Assembly: GCA_005798905.1 (NCBI GenBank)
Contig: SYIK01000010.1
Span: forward strand, 62,001-126,000
DNA length: 64,000 nucleotides
Source of the DNA: Bacteroidota bacterium
GTDB taxonomy: Bacteria > Bacteroidota > Bacteroidia > Chitinophagales > Chitinophagaceae
Direction of reading: 5' to 3'
The position numbers and the translations under genes were made by a program. A model generated the notes under the pieces. It did no database searches. It was not told the origin of the DNA and was given only the letters and a program-made list of their open reading frames with translations. This document shows, piece by piece, positions 51,688-58,872 of the stretch (position 1 is the stretch's first letter; the number at the start of each line of letters is the position of its first letter).

Positions 51688-51707
51688 CATTTCAATACGT
51701 GATAGCC

Positions 51708-52787
51708 ATGGCAGTTTTCAGATCAATAATTACAGGAACGGGGTCTTACATACCTACAGAAGTAAAAACGAATAGAGATTTTACAATTCATGATTTTTAC
51801 GACGAAAAAAATCAACGTGTATCTACACCGCCTCAGGAAGTTGTAGAAAAGTTTAAGCAAATTACAGGAATTGAAGAACGTCGCTATGCCACTACAGATT
51901 TAAACACTTCTGATATTGCAACCATAGCTGCAAAAATTGCAATTGAAGACAGTGGCATTGATCCCGAAACAATTGATCAATTAATTGTAGCACACAATTT
52001 TGGAAATGTTATCAAACACACCATTCAGTGCGACGCGATTCCTTCAATAGCGTCTCGTGTAAAATATCATTTGGGAATAAAAAATCCTAATTGCGTTGCG
52101 TACGATATTTTGTTTGGATGCCCGGGTTGGTTGCAAGGAGTAATTCATGCCGATGCATTTTTCAAAGCAGGCATTGCAAAAAAAGCATTGGTGATAGGAG
52201 CCGAAACACTTAGTCGTGTATTGGATATGTACGACAGAGACAGTATGATTTTTAGCGATGGTGCAGGAGCGGCGGTTATTGAATATAAAGAAACAGCAGA
52301 AAACGGAAGTGGCATTTTGGGATCAAGTGTGCAATCGCATTGTATCGATGAAGTGAATTATATATATATGGGAAAATCAAATTTTCCACACAGTGACCCG
52401 CGCATTCGTTATATAAAAATGAAAGGAAGAAAAGTTTTTGAATACGCCATGAAACATGTGGCAGAAGCAATGAAAAATTGTTTAGATACAAATGGGATTT
52501 CAATAACTGAGGTAAAAAAAATCTTTATTCATCAAGCGAACGAAAAAATGGATGATGGAATCATTCGTGTTCTTTATAAACTATACGGGATAAAGGAATC
52601 CCCGAAAGATATTATGCCGATGACCATTCATTGGTTAGGGAATAGTTCTGTTGCTACCATTCCAACATTATACGATTTAGTATGTAAAGGGAAAGAAGAA
52701 AAACACGAAATCAACCCCGGCGATATTGTTTTGTTTGCATCGGTTGGCGCAGGAATGAATATTAATGCTGTTTGCTATCGCGTATAA
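51708..52787 (+). CDS. ketoacyl synthase III (FabH-like)
   Basis: Thiolase-fold condensing enzyme of 359 residues. The Cys-His-Asn triad is C138 in LFGCPGWLQG, H275 in FIHQAN and N312 in LGNSSVATIP. It differs from housekeeping FabH in having a longer N-terminal region (FTIHDFYDEKNQRVSTPPQ) and no fab neighbour. It may therefore start a special branched, aryl or polyene chain. A GTG three codons upstream is less likely than the ATG at 51708. The nested inverted repeat at 51634-51687 lies in its upstream region and is a likely control element. A secreted M1 peptidase gene follows 41 bp downstream. Confidence 0.85.
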   Translation: MAVFRSIITGTGSYIPTEVKTNRDFTIHDFYDEKNQRVSTPPQEVVEKFKQITGIEERRYATTDLNTSDIATIAAKIAIEDSGIDPETIDQLIVAHNFGNVIKHTIQCDAIPSIASRVKYHLGIKNPNCVAYDILFGCPGWLQGVIHADAFFKAGIAKKALVIGAETLSRVLDMYDRDSMIFSDGAGAAVIEYKETAENGSGILGSSVQSHCIDEVNYIYMGKSNFPHSDPRIRYIKMKGRKVFEYAMKHVAEAMKNCLDTNGISITEVKKIFIHQANEKMDDGIIRVLYKLYGIKESPKDIMPMTIHWLGNSSVATIPTLYDLVCKGKEEKHEINPGDIVLFASVGAGMNINAVCYRV

Positions 52788-52828
52788 TTCAATACAATTT
52801 TTACCAAAGTTTTTTGTAACTTACTACA

Positions 52829-54760
52829 ATGAAGTATTTAATTTTTTTATTGTTGTTGAGCGGCAAGTTATTTGCACAAAGCAATGATACACTTTGTAAA
52901 AGCAACTTAACAATTGTTGCAAACGAAAAAAAAGAGAGTAGCAAAATCGAAATTTTTCAAAAAACAAACGCATCACCAAACTTTGAAGTAAGCTATTATC
53001 GTTGTGTCTGGAATGTTGATCCAGCGGTTCGGTTTATTAATGGAAATATTACTTCGCATTTTATTGTAAACAGTGCAACCAACAATATTGTTTTCGATCT
53101 ATCTTTTCAATTGGTTGTTGACAGTGTTTTGTATCGCGGGGCTCGAATCGGATTTTCTCATTTTCCAACAACCGCTTTGCAAATAAATTTTCCAACAACT
53201 ATTATTGCGGGACAAAAAGATTCGCTGACTATTTTTTACAAAGGCGTTCCAGAAAACTCCGGTTTTGGTTCGTTTGTACAAGCCACACATGCGGGTATTC
53301 CTGTGTTGTGGACACTCTCCGAACCTTATGGCGCAAAAAATTGGTGGCCTTGTCGCAATGGTTTGGATGATAAAGCAGATTCAATTGATATTATTATTTC
53401 TTGTCCCGTTGCATATAAAACTTCATCCAATGGTATGTTGGTGAACGAAAATATAAATGGAGATATTCGAACAAGTTTTTATCGACATCGCTATCCCATT
53501 GCAACTTATTTAGTGGCATTTGCAGTTACAAATTATAATGTGTTAAATCACTCGGTGCAACTTGGTGCTATTAATTTACCGATGACAACTTATTGCTATC
53601 CCGAAAGTGAAAACTCTTTTTTACAAAACACAAACAAAGTGTTGCAAGCATTGCAATTGTTTCACCAATATTTTGGTGCGTATCCTTTTATTAATGAACG
53701 ATACGGACATACACAATTTAGTTGGGGAGGAGGAATGGAACACCAAACAAATAGTTTTATTGTGTCCACCGATGAAAACCTGATGGCGCACGAGTTGGCG
53801 CATCAATGGTTTGGCGATAAAGTTACTTGCGGAAGCTGGCAAGATATTTGGCTGAATGAAGGGTTTGCAACCTATCTTTCTTATTTCTATTTCGAAAAAA
53901 AAGATGCTGCAGGTCATTCTACACGATTAAAAAATTTAGGAAATAATATTACCTCGCAACCCAGAGGAAGTGTTTGGGTAAACGATACCAATAATGTAAA
54001 TCGAATTTTTGACGGACGACTTTCCTATTTTAAAGGAGCATATTTAGTGCACATGCTTCGGTGGGTTTTGGGCGACACCTTATTTTTCAAAGGCATTCAA
54101 CAATACATGAAAGATGCAAAAATTACATACGGTTTTGCAAGAACAGACGACTTGAAAAGAAACCTTGAAGAAGTTAGCGGAAAAAATTTAACAACCTTTT
54201 TTAATAATTGGTATAAAGGAGAAGGCCATCCAACTTATAAAGTAGCGTGGAGCAACAATAAAAATAATTGGGCAAAAATTTTTATTTCGCAAACTACTTC
54301 ACATCCATCTGTTTCTTTTTTTGAAATGCCGTTGGCGTTGAAGTTCAAAAAAGGAGCGCAAGAAAAAACGGTTGTTGTTAACAATACAAATAACAATCAA
54401 TTATTTTGGGAAGATATTGGCTTTGAGGCGGACACGGTTTTAGTCGATCCCGAATTTTGGGTATTGTCAAAAAATAATAGCTCAATAAAAGAAGTTGGCT
54501 CGACTGTTTTAGATGAAATTAAAATTTATCCAAATCCAGCATCAACAAACATTACCATTTCAATAAAAAATCCGACTGCAAAAAAATTAGCAGTTAATCT
54601 ACTCATGGAAAATGGACAGTTAGTTTATAAAAAAGATTTTGCGACACCGGGCCGTGACGAAAATTTTACAATAGCCACTTCTCAATTTTCGCGAGGCGCC
54701 TATTTGTTACGATTAGAAGGAGAAAAATTTTTAACTGCAAAAAAAATAATCTTGCGTTAG
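52829..54760 (+). CDS. secreted M1 family aminopeptidase with T9SS sorting domain
   Basis: A 643-residue zinc aminopeptidase exported across both membranes. It has a signal peptide at about 1-16 (LIFLLLLSGKLFAQ). The exopeptidase motif appears as GGMEH at 301-305 (usually GAMEN), the zinc motif HELAH is at 321-325 and the third ligand E344 lies in NEGFATYL. The C-terminal 75 residues from IYPNPASTNITI are a type A Por-secretion sorting domain, ending in YLLRLEGEKFLTAKKIILR. It should be exported by a type IX secretion system and perhaps surface-anchored. The protein is a strong marker for the phylum. Confidence 0.92.
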   Translation: MKYLIFLLLLSGKLFAQSNDTLCKSNLTIVANEKKESSKIEIFQKTNASPNFEVSYYRCVWNVDPAVRFINGNITSHFIVNSATNNIVFDLSFQLVVDSVLYRGARIGFSHFPTTALQINFPTTIIAGQKDSLTIFYKGVPENSGFGSFVQATHAGIPVLWTLSEPYGAKNWWPCRNGLDDKADSIDIIISCPVAYKTSSNGMLVNENINGDIRTSFYRHRYPIATYLVAFAVTNYNVLNHSVQLGAINLPMTTYCYPESENSFLQNTNKVLQALQLFHQYFGAYPFINERYGHTQFSWGGGMEHQTNSFIVSTDENLMAHELAHQWFGDKVTCGSWQDIWLNEGFATYLSYFYFEKKDAAGHSTRLKNLGNNITSQPRGSVWVNDTNNVNRIFDGRLSYFKGAYLVHMLRWVLGDTLFFKGIQQYMKDAKITYGFARTDDLKRNLEEVSGKNLTTFFNNWYKGEGHPTYKVAWSNNKNNWAKIFISQTTSHPSVSFFEMPLALKFKKGAQEKTVVVNNTNNNQLFWEDIGFEADTVLVDPEFWVLSKNNSSIKEVGSTVLDEIKIYPNPASTNITISIKNPTAKKLAVNLLMENGQLVYKKDFATPGRDENFTIATSQFSRGAYLLRLEGEKFLTAKKIILR

Positions 54761-54774
54761 CGGCAAATAAAAAA

Positions 54775-55008
54775 ATGTCAAATAATTCAGACCAAGAAAT
54801 AATCGGCTTTTTAATCAAAGTATCGCGTACATTATTTTGGGGTTTGCTTTGGATTTTTGCAAACGCCATTGCCGGCATTTATTTTAAAATGGCTTTTGTA
54901 AATAAACACACACCTGTTTTAAATATTATTTTTTATTCGGCAATGATGTTGACGCTGTTTTTGTTGATTCGATATTATTATTATCAATGGCGAAACGAAC
55001 AAGTTTAA
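54775..55008 (+). CDS. small two-helix membrane protein
   Basis: A 77-residue protein with two predicted transmembrane helices: at about 20-38 (TLFWGLLWIFANAIAGIYF) and 47-66 (VLNIIFYSAMMLTLFLLIRY), with a charged loop NKHTP. It has no signal peptide and the N-terminus is polar. The family is not recognised. It lies 14 bp after the M1 peptidase gene on the same strand, and its last four bases overlap the convergent prohibitin gene. A membrane partner role is possible but cannot be inferred from sequence. Confidence 0.6.
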   Translation: MSNNSDQEIIGFLIKVSRTLFWGLLWIFANAIAGIYFKMAFVNKHTPVLNIIFYSAMMLTLFLLIRYYYYQWRNEQV

Positions 55009-55910
55009 TTTTTTGTGTCCAAAATAATTGGTGCATTGCCTTTGCCCATTACAACAATTTTTGCATTTTGAGAAAGCGCGATTTCTTTCATTGCTTTTAT
55101 TTGTTCGTATTGCAATTGTTTATCAGTAAGCCCTGTGTTGATGATGCGTTGATAGTCGGCAATACCCTGCGCCTCCACTCTTTTTCTTTCTGCTTCTTGT
55201 TTTTCTTTTTGTAAAACAAATTGCATTTTTTGTGCTTCTTGTTCTGCATTTATTTTTCCTTCGATGGTGGCTCGTACAGAAGAAGGCAATGTAATATTTC
55301 TAACCAATAATTGCTCTAAAAACAATCCGCGATTTTTAAAATCCACTTCGATGCTTTTAAAAATTCGAGCTTGAAATTCATCTCGTTTTGTAGAATAAAG
55401 TGCAACTGCTTCGTAGTAAACAGAGTTGTCTCTTATTTTAGTTCGAGTGATTGGCCGAACAATTTTATCTACATAATTAATACCTATTTCACCAACTAAT
55501 TTTGGTGCATCGCTTTCATTCAACCGAAACAAAACAGTAAGATCAATCGTTACTTCTAATCCGTCCGATGTTAATACACGAATAGCATCATCACCCACTT
55601 TTTCTCCTTCGTCGTGAATACCACTCATGGTATAGTTTTGTGTTTTAATGTCAAGTACTGTTACGTCCATTAATGGGTTGATAAAATGTAATCCACTTCG
55701 TAGCACATCTGTTTGAATTTTTCCAAAAAGTGATTTTACTCCTACATTTCCTGCGTTTATTTGAACGACAGAAGCCATTAGCAGTCCAATTATTGCAAGA
55801 GAAACACCAGCCAATCGAATCCATTTTCCGGAGCGCTGAATTATACTTTCGTTGCGACCAATAATAATTCCAACAACCATAATTAATAAACCGAAAATAA
55901 AAACTGACAT
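55005..55910 (-). CDS. prohibitin/SPFH (band 7) family membrane protein
   Basis: A 301-residue protein anchored by two N-terminal hydrophobic segments (FIFGLLIMVVGIIIG and GVSLAIIGLLMASVVQI). An SPFH domain (VGVKSLFGKIQTDVLRSGLHFINPLM, about 55-210) follows, then a long coiled coil rich in Glu, Gln and Lys (about 215-285). Prohibitin-type proteins form large rings or microdomains in the inner membrane and modulate proteases such as FtsH. Here there is no neighbouring NfeD or protease, so the partner is unknown. The gene is followed downstream by the overlapping convergent small membrane protein gene and preceded by the DUF4440 gene. Confidence 0.88.
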   Translation of the reverse strand: MSVFIFGLLIMVVGIIIGRNESIIQRSGKWIRLAGVSLAIIGLLMASVVQINAGNVGVKSLFGKIQTDVLRSGLHFINPLMDVTVLDIKTQNYTMSGIHDEGEKVGDDAIRVLTSDGLEVTIDLTVLFRLNESDAPKLVGEIGINYVDKIVRPITRTKIRDNSVYYEAVALYSTKRDEFQARIFKSIEVDFKNRGLFLEQLLVRNITLPSSVRATIEGKINAEQEAQKMQFVLQKEKQEAERKRVEAQGIADYQRIINTGLTDKQLQYEQIKAMKEIALSQNAKIVVMGKGNAPIILDTKN

Positions 55911-55936
55911 AATAAAAAATTTATATTTTTAAAAAA

Positions 55937-56359
55937 TTAACTGCTGTGATCCGAAATAATTACCCATCGTCCGTTTATTTTTTGAAACAATAACGTGTAG
56001 TGTCCACCAATATCACCAATTGTTCTTTTCAAATGCCAACGGCCCGTAACATGATAATAATTTTTTGAAATTTGTTTTAGTTGAATAAGTGTAAAGGAAA
56101 GCGTTCCCATTGCACCTGCATTGGGGTAATTTTTTTTATAATTTTCAAGTGTGTTTCTATAGCCGTAAGTAACGCCACTTTTTCCGATGAACATTAATGA
56201 ATCATTTTCCCAATAACCATTCATAAAGGAATCAATATTTCCTTTGTTCCAAGCCGCTGTTTGATTGGCTAAAATATTTTTGATTGTTGCCTCAGCATTG
56301 GACTGACAAAAACTTGTAATTGTAAAAAAAGAAAACAAGCAGACTAGTGTAGTTTTCAT
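55937..56359 (-). CDS. secreted SnoaL-like (DUF4440) protein
   Basis: A 140-residue protein with a signal peptide at about 1-18 (LVCLFSFFTITSFC), so it is exported. The cone-shaped NTF2-like fold is seen in AAWNKGNIDSFMNGYWENDSLMFIGKSG, GTLSFTLIQLKQISKNYYHVTGRW and the final FQKINGRWVIISDHSS with a conserved histidine. Some relatives catalyse epimerisation or isomerisation, others just bind ligands. The gene is near MerC-like and prohibitin genes on the same strand (18 and 26 bp away), so it may be co-expressed with them. Confidence 0.82.
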   Translation of the reverse strand: MKTTLVCLFSFFTITSFCQSNAEATIKNILANQTAAWNKGNIDSFMNGYWENDSLMFIGKSGVTYGYRNTLENYKKNYPNAGAMGTLSFTLIQLKQISKNYYHVTGRWHLKRTIGDIGGHYTLLFQKINGRWVIISDHSS

Positions 56360-56377
56360 AACTTATTTAAAGTTAAT

Positions 56378-56770
56378 CTAATGATTGCAATCCGAAGCGT
56401 GGCAATGTTTTGCTTTGCGACAATAACGCCAATTTTTGAAATGTGCAAACACAATAAAAACAACAGCGGCAAATAACAAAAAAAAGGTATCGTGCATCCA
56501 AAATTGTTTAATAACTAAAAAAAAGATACCAAAAGTAAAAACTGTAATAGGAAGTAGCCGATGGTGATGTTTTTTAAAACCGTGCCACAACGAAAAACAA
56601 CCGATCAAAAAAGCCAAAAGAATCATACCGCCTTCAAAAAAAGAGTTGTGAATAATATTAACACCAAACAATGGAAGGCTACTTAAAAATAATGGAAGCA
56701 AGGCACAATGAATAGCACAAGCGATGGTTGCAGAGACTCCAATTGCATCCCAATTTATTTGAAATTTCAT
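56378..56770 (-). CDS. MerC-domain inner-membrane protein
   Basis: A 130-residue inner-membrane protein with about four helices and a histidine- and cysteine-rich C-terminal tail (HCHASDCNH). The first helix ACAIHCALLPLFLSSLPL contains the paired cysteines typical of MerC metal-ion uptake or transfer. Several histidines at KKHHHRLLP form a cytosolic loop. No other mer genes are nearby, and copper or other metals are plausible cargo, given the adjacent divergent SCO gene. The SCO gene starts 75 bp from the MerC start and probably shares a promoter region. Confidence 0.8.
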   Translation of the reverse strand: MKFQINWDAIGVSATIACAIHCALLPLFLSSLPLFGVNIIHNSFFEGGMILLAFLIGCFSLWHGFKKHHHRLLPITVFTFGIFFLVIKQFWMHDTFFLLFAAVVFIVFAHFKNWRYCRKAKHCHASDCNH

Positions 56771-56813
56771 GATGAATCAAAGATAAACAGCCTTAGCTGA
56801 AATACAAAAAAGC

Positions 56814-56821
56814 TAACTTTG
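56814..56821 (+). promoter_or_regulatory. -7 promoter box of the SCO gene
   Basis: TAACTTTG matches TAnnTTTG exactly, 24 bases before the ATG at 56846. It lies in the MerC/SCO divergent spacer. Confidence 0.45.
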
Positions 56822-56845
56822 CCGCGAATAAATTTAGTGCATTGA

Positions 56846-57460
56846 ATGAAAATAACTATAAACAACAAACGATTTTATATCATATTCTTCCTTTGTTTAG
56901 CTCTTGGGTTTTATTTTTTAATGTCAACCCTAATTCCAGAACTGACACAATCCAGGTTTGATCCAATCGGAAGAGTTGCACCATTTTCTTTCATCAATCA
57001 AGATGGAAAAATAATCACAGAAAAAGAAGTTGAAGGAAAAGTGTTTGTGACAGAATTCTTTTTTACAACTTGTGAAAGTATTTGTCCAAGAATGAATAAG
57101 AACATGTATGCAGTGTACGATAAGTTTAAAACAGAAAAAGACTTTATTATTTTATCGCACACTTGCGATCCGGAAACAGACTCCGTATCCGTGTTGAAAA
57201 AATATGCAGACTCGTTGGGTGTTTCTTCTGAAAAATGGATTTTTTTAACAGGGAGAAAAGACAGCCTTTATAATATGGCGCGCAAGAGTTATAAAATTGA
57301 CGACCCCAATAGCAATGTAAAAAACAGCGAAGACGATTTTTTACACTCACAATTTTTTGCACTCGTAGATAAAAAAGGACGGGTGGTAAAAATTTATGAC
57401 GGCATTAAAAAAAGCGAAGTTGAAGAGATGATGCAAAAAATAAAAGAATTGTTGAAATAA
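56846..57460 (+). CDS. SCO1/SenC family copper chaperone
   Basis: Membrane-tethered thioredoxin-fold protein of 204 residues that delivers copper to the CuA site of cytochrome oxidase, or senses redox conditions in the periplasm. One N-terminal helix (FYIIFFLCLALGFYFLMST) anchors it. Copper ligands are C76 and C80 in FTTCESICP and H167 in DFLHSQFF. It is a complete, typical SCO. MerC-like and SCO genes are divergent, fitting a metal-delivery pair. The region after its stop contains the first of two direct repeats (57522-57666). Confidence 0.92.
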   Translation: MKITINNKRFYIIFFLCLALGFYFLMSTLIPELTQSRFDPIGRVAPFSFINQDGKIITEKEVEGKVFVTEFFFTTCESICPRMNKNMYAVYDKFKTEKDFIILSHTCDPETDSVSVLKKYADSLGVSSEKWIFLTGRKDSLYNMARKSYKIDDPNSNVKNSEDDFLHSQFFALVDKKGRVVKIYDGIKKSEVEEMMQKIKELLK

Positions 57461-57521
57461 AAATCCCCAACGTAAAAACATCAGGGAATAATTGTTAAAA
57501 CTCGACTGTACTATTTTTGAT

Positions 57522-57666
57522 TAGAATCCAACTTTCATAACTCAAAAATAGAAACAGCCTTCATGTGTTACAAAAAAATAGCATACCACTTATAGGTAAG
57601 AAAGCCGGTTTTTTGTAAAAAAAACGAAGAAAATTGCGAAGGCATACTACTTATCGGTAGTTTTTT
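57522..57666. repeat. direct repeat copy 1 (about 145 bp)
   Basis: It aligns without gaps with 58728-58872 at an offset of 1206 bp. By eye about 100 of the 120 positions in 57541-57660 agree. The most conserved parts are two related 15-mers, TACCACTTATAGGTA (57584-57598) and TACTACTTATCGGTA (57645-57659), whose starts are 61 bp apart. The first is near-palindromic at its ends (TACC and GGTA). The copy lies in the non-coding gap between the SCO gene and the three-helix membrane protein gene. No coding potential is seen in it. Confidence 0.8.
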
Positions 57667-57728
57667 AAAAATTTGTACAGGGAAAAAAGATGTTTACAGT
57701 TTGTTGGAGGAGGAAAAAATTCTTCATT

Positions 57729-57983
57729 TTAATTTGTATAATAAATGAAGAAAATTGTAACCGTACCCGTTAAGCCTAAAAGTAATAAAACAATCAATCT
57801 TTTGTTTATTCTCTTTTTATTATAAAGCACCATTATTGCCAGCAAGCTAACCACACATAACAATAAATTAAATATCAAAAATTGTGGTTGAAATTTTGTT
57901 ATTTCAGGAAAAACGATTTTAGCGAAAAATATAAGCCCTATTGATATAAATGGAACCGCTCGGAGCATTGATATTTTTTTCAT
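57729..57983 (-). CDS. small three-helix membrane protein
   Basis: An 84-residue inner-membrane protein with helices at about 9-27, 34-54 and 62-81 (VPFISIGLIFFAKIVF, LIFNLLLCVVSLLAIMVLY, LIVLLLLGLTGTVTIFFIY) and basic loops. Family unknown. The gene begins 21 bp after the stop of the lipoprotein gene on the same strand, so both are probably co-transcribed. They are enclosed by the two direct repeats, which suggests a functional or mobile unit. An accessory or immunity-like function for the lipoprotein is a guess from gene pairing only. Confidence 0.6.
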   Translation of the reverse strand: MKKISMLRAVPFISIGLIFFAKIVFPEITKFQPQFLIFNLLLCVVSLLAIMVLYNKKRINKRLIVLLLLGLTGTVTIFFIYYTN

Positions 57984-58004
57984 TGTTTAAATGTTTTTGA
58001 TAAT

Positions 58005-58646
58005 TTATTGTGTTATTGAATCTTTACATCTTATAGCCTCAAGATTACAATTATTACTTGTTGTGATTTGATAAGTAAAAGCAGCGCCATGGCATAAAAG
58101 CCCTAAAACAACTGTTATATCCATTGATGCGCAAGCCATATGCATTATTGTAGCTTCCGCTAAAACAGATGCAAGACAGTTTAATCTTATTCTTTCACAA
58201 ATATCTGCCACCAGCATCTGATTTGTGTCTGTTGTGGAAGGTTGCGAAAAAAGATTTAAAGTAACAAATGCTTTTTCAACAGCCTTTCTTTTTTGGCTTT
58301 CTGTAATATTTTTTAGGTCATAATTTTTGTTCAAATCAAGCAGTCTATTATTTTGAAGTGTCTGATCTTTCCAAAAAAGGTCTTTATCTGTATATCCGAA
58401 AATTCTGTGAATGTTACTTGTTTCATATTCCGACAATTGGCCATCACCTATATAATTGCGAAAAGTTTGAATATCTTGAATGTTCGATACCTGTTTTTGA
58501 ATATCAAGTATAAATTCGTGAAAAGTAACATCTTTGTAAAGGCTTTCAACAGGGAAATAGGATTCTTCTTTTGGGGGTTCTATTTTTTTATTGCATGATA
58601 AAAAAGTAATTGCTGAAATCAGAGTAATCAAAATAATGTTTCTCAT
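58005..58646 (-). CDS. lipoprotein with a symmetric six-cysteine C-terminal array
   Basis: A 213-residue lipoprotein. MRNIILITLISAITFLSC ends in the lipobox cysteine C18. The mature N-terminal part is hydrophilic and helical, rich in Asn, Gln, Lys and Glu. The last 65 residues contain six cysteines: C150, C157, C172, C185, C200 and C207. The spacing is C-x6-C-x14-C-x12-C-x14-C-x6-C, which reads the same in both directions. Helical hairpins with disulfides are likely. I do not recognise the family. The gene is followed by a small membrane protein, and both lie between direct repeats, the second of which is in its upstream region. The chosen ATG avoids an 11-residue TTG-initiated extension. Confidence 0.65.
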   Translation of the reverse strand: MRNIILITLISAITFLSCNKKIEPPKEESYFPVESLYKDVTFHEFILDIQKQVSNIQDIQTFRNYIGDGQLSEYETSNIHRIFGYTDKDLFWKDQTLQNNRLLDLNKNYDLKNITESQKRKAVEKAFVTLNLFSQPSTTDTNQMLVADICERIRLNCLASVLAEATIMHMACASMDITVVLGLLCHGAAFTYQITTSNNCNLEAIRCKDSITQ

Positions 58647-58727
58647 AAAATATTTTTTAATAAGGTTTCCTACTTTCAAAATTAGGCGCTGTGTCAGAAT
58701 ATTCCGCCGTTAATATTTTTCCTTTTA

Positions 58728-58872
58728 TTGGATCCAATATTCACAATTCAAAAATAGAATCGGTATTCATAAGTTGCAAATAATTACTATACCACTTATA
58801 GGTAAGAAAGTCGTTTTTTTGCAAAAAAAACGAAGAAAATTACGACAGCGTACTACTTATCGGTTGTTTTTG
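58728..58872. repeat. direct repeat copy 2 (about 145 bp)
   Basis: Second copy of the repeat at 57522-57666, ungapped. Its 15-mers are TACCACTTATAGGTA (58790-58804) and TACTACTTATCGGTT (58851-58865), again 61 bp apart. It overlaps the last 20 bp of pepF, so that the final residues TKTTDK of that peptidase are encoded in the repeat. It also occupies the upstream region of the lipoprotein gene. Confidence 0.8.

Noticed and set aside
57522-58872. Insertion sequence or MITE pair
   Set aside because: No transposase, no terminal inverted repeats at the ends of the copies and no target-site duplication were seen. The copies are direct and enclose genes of unknown type.
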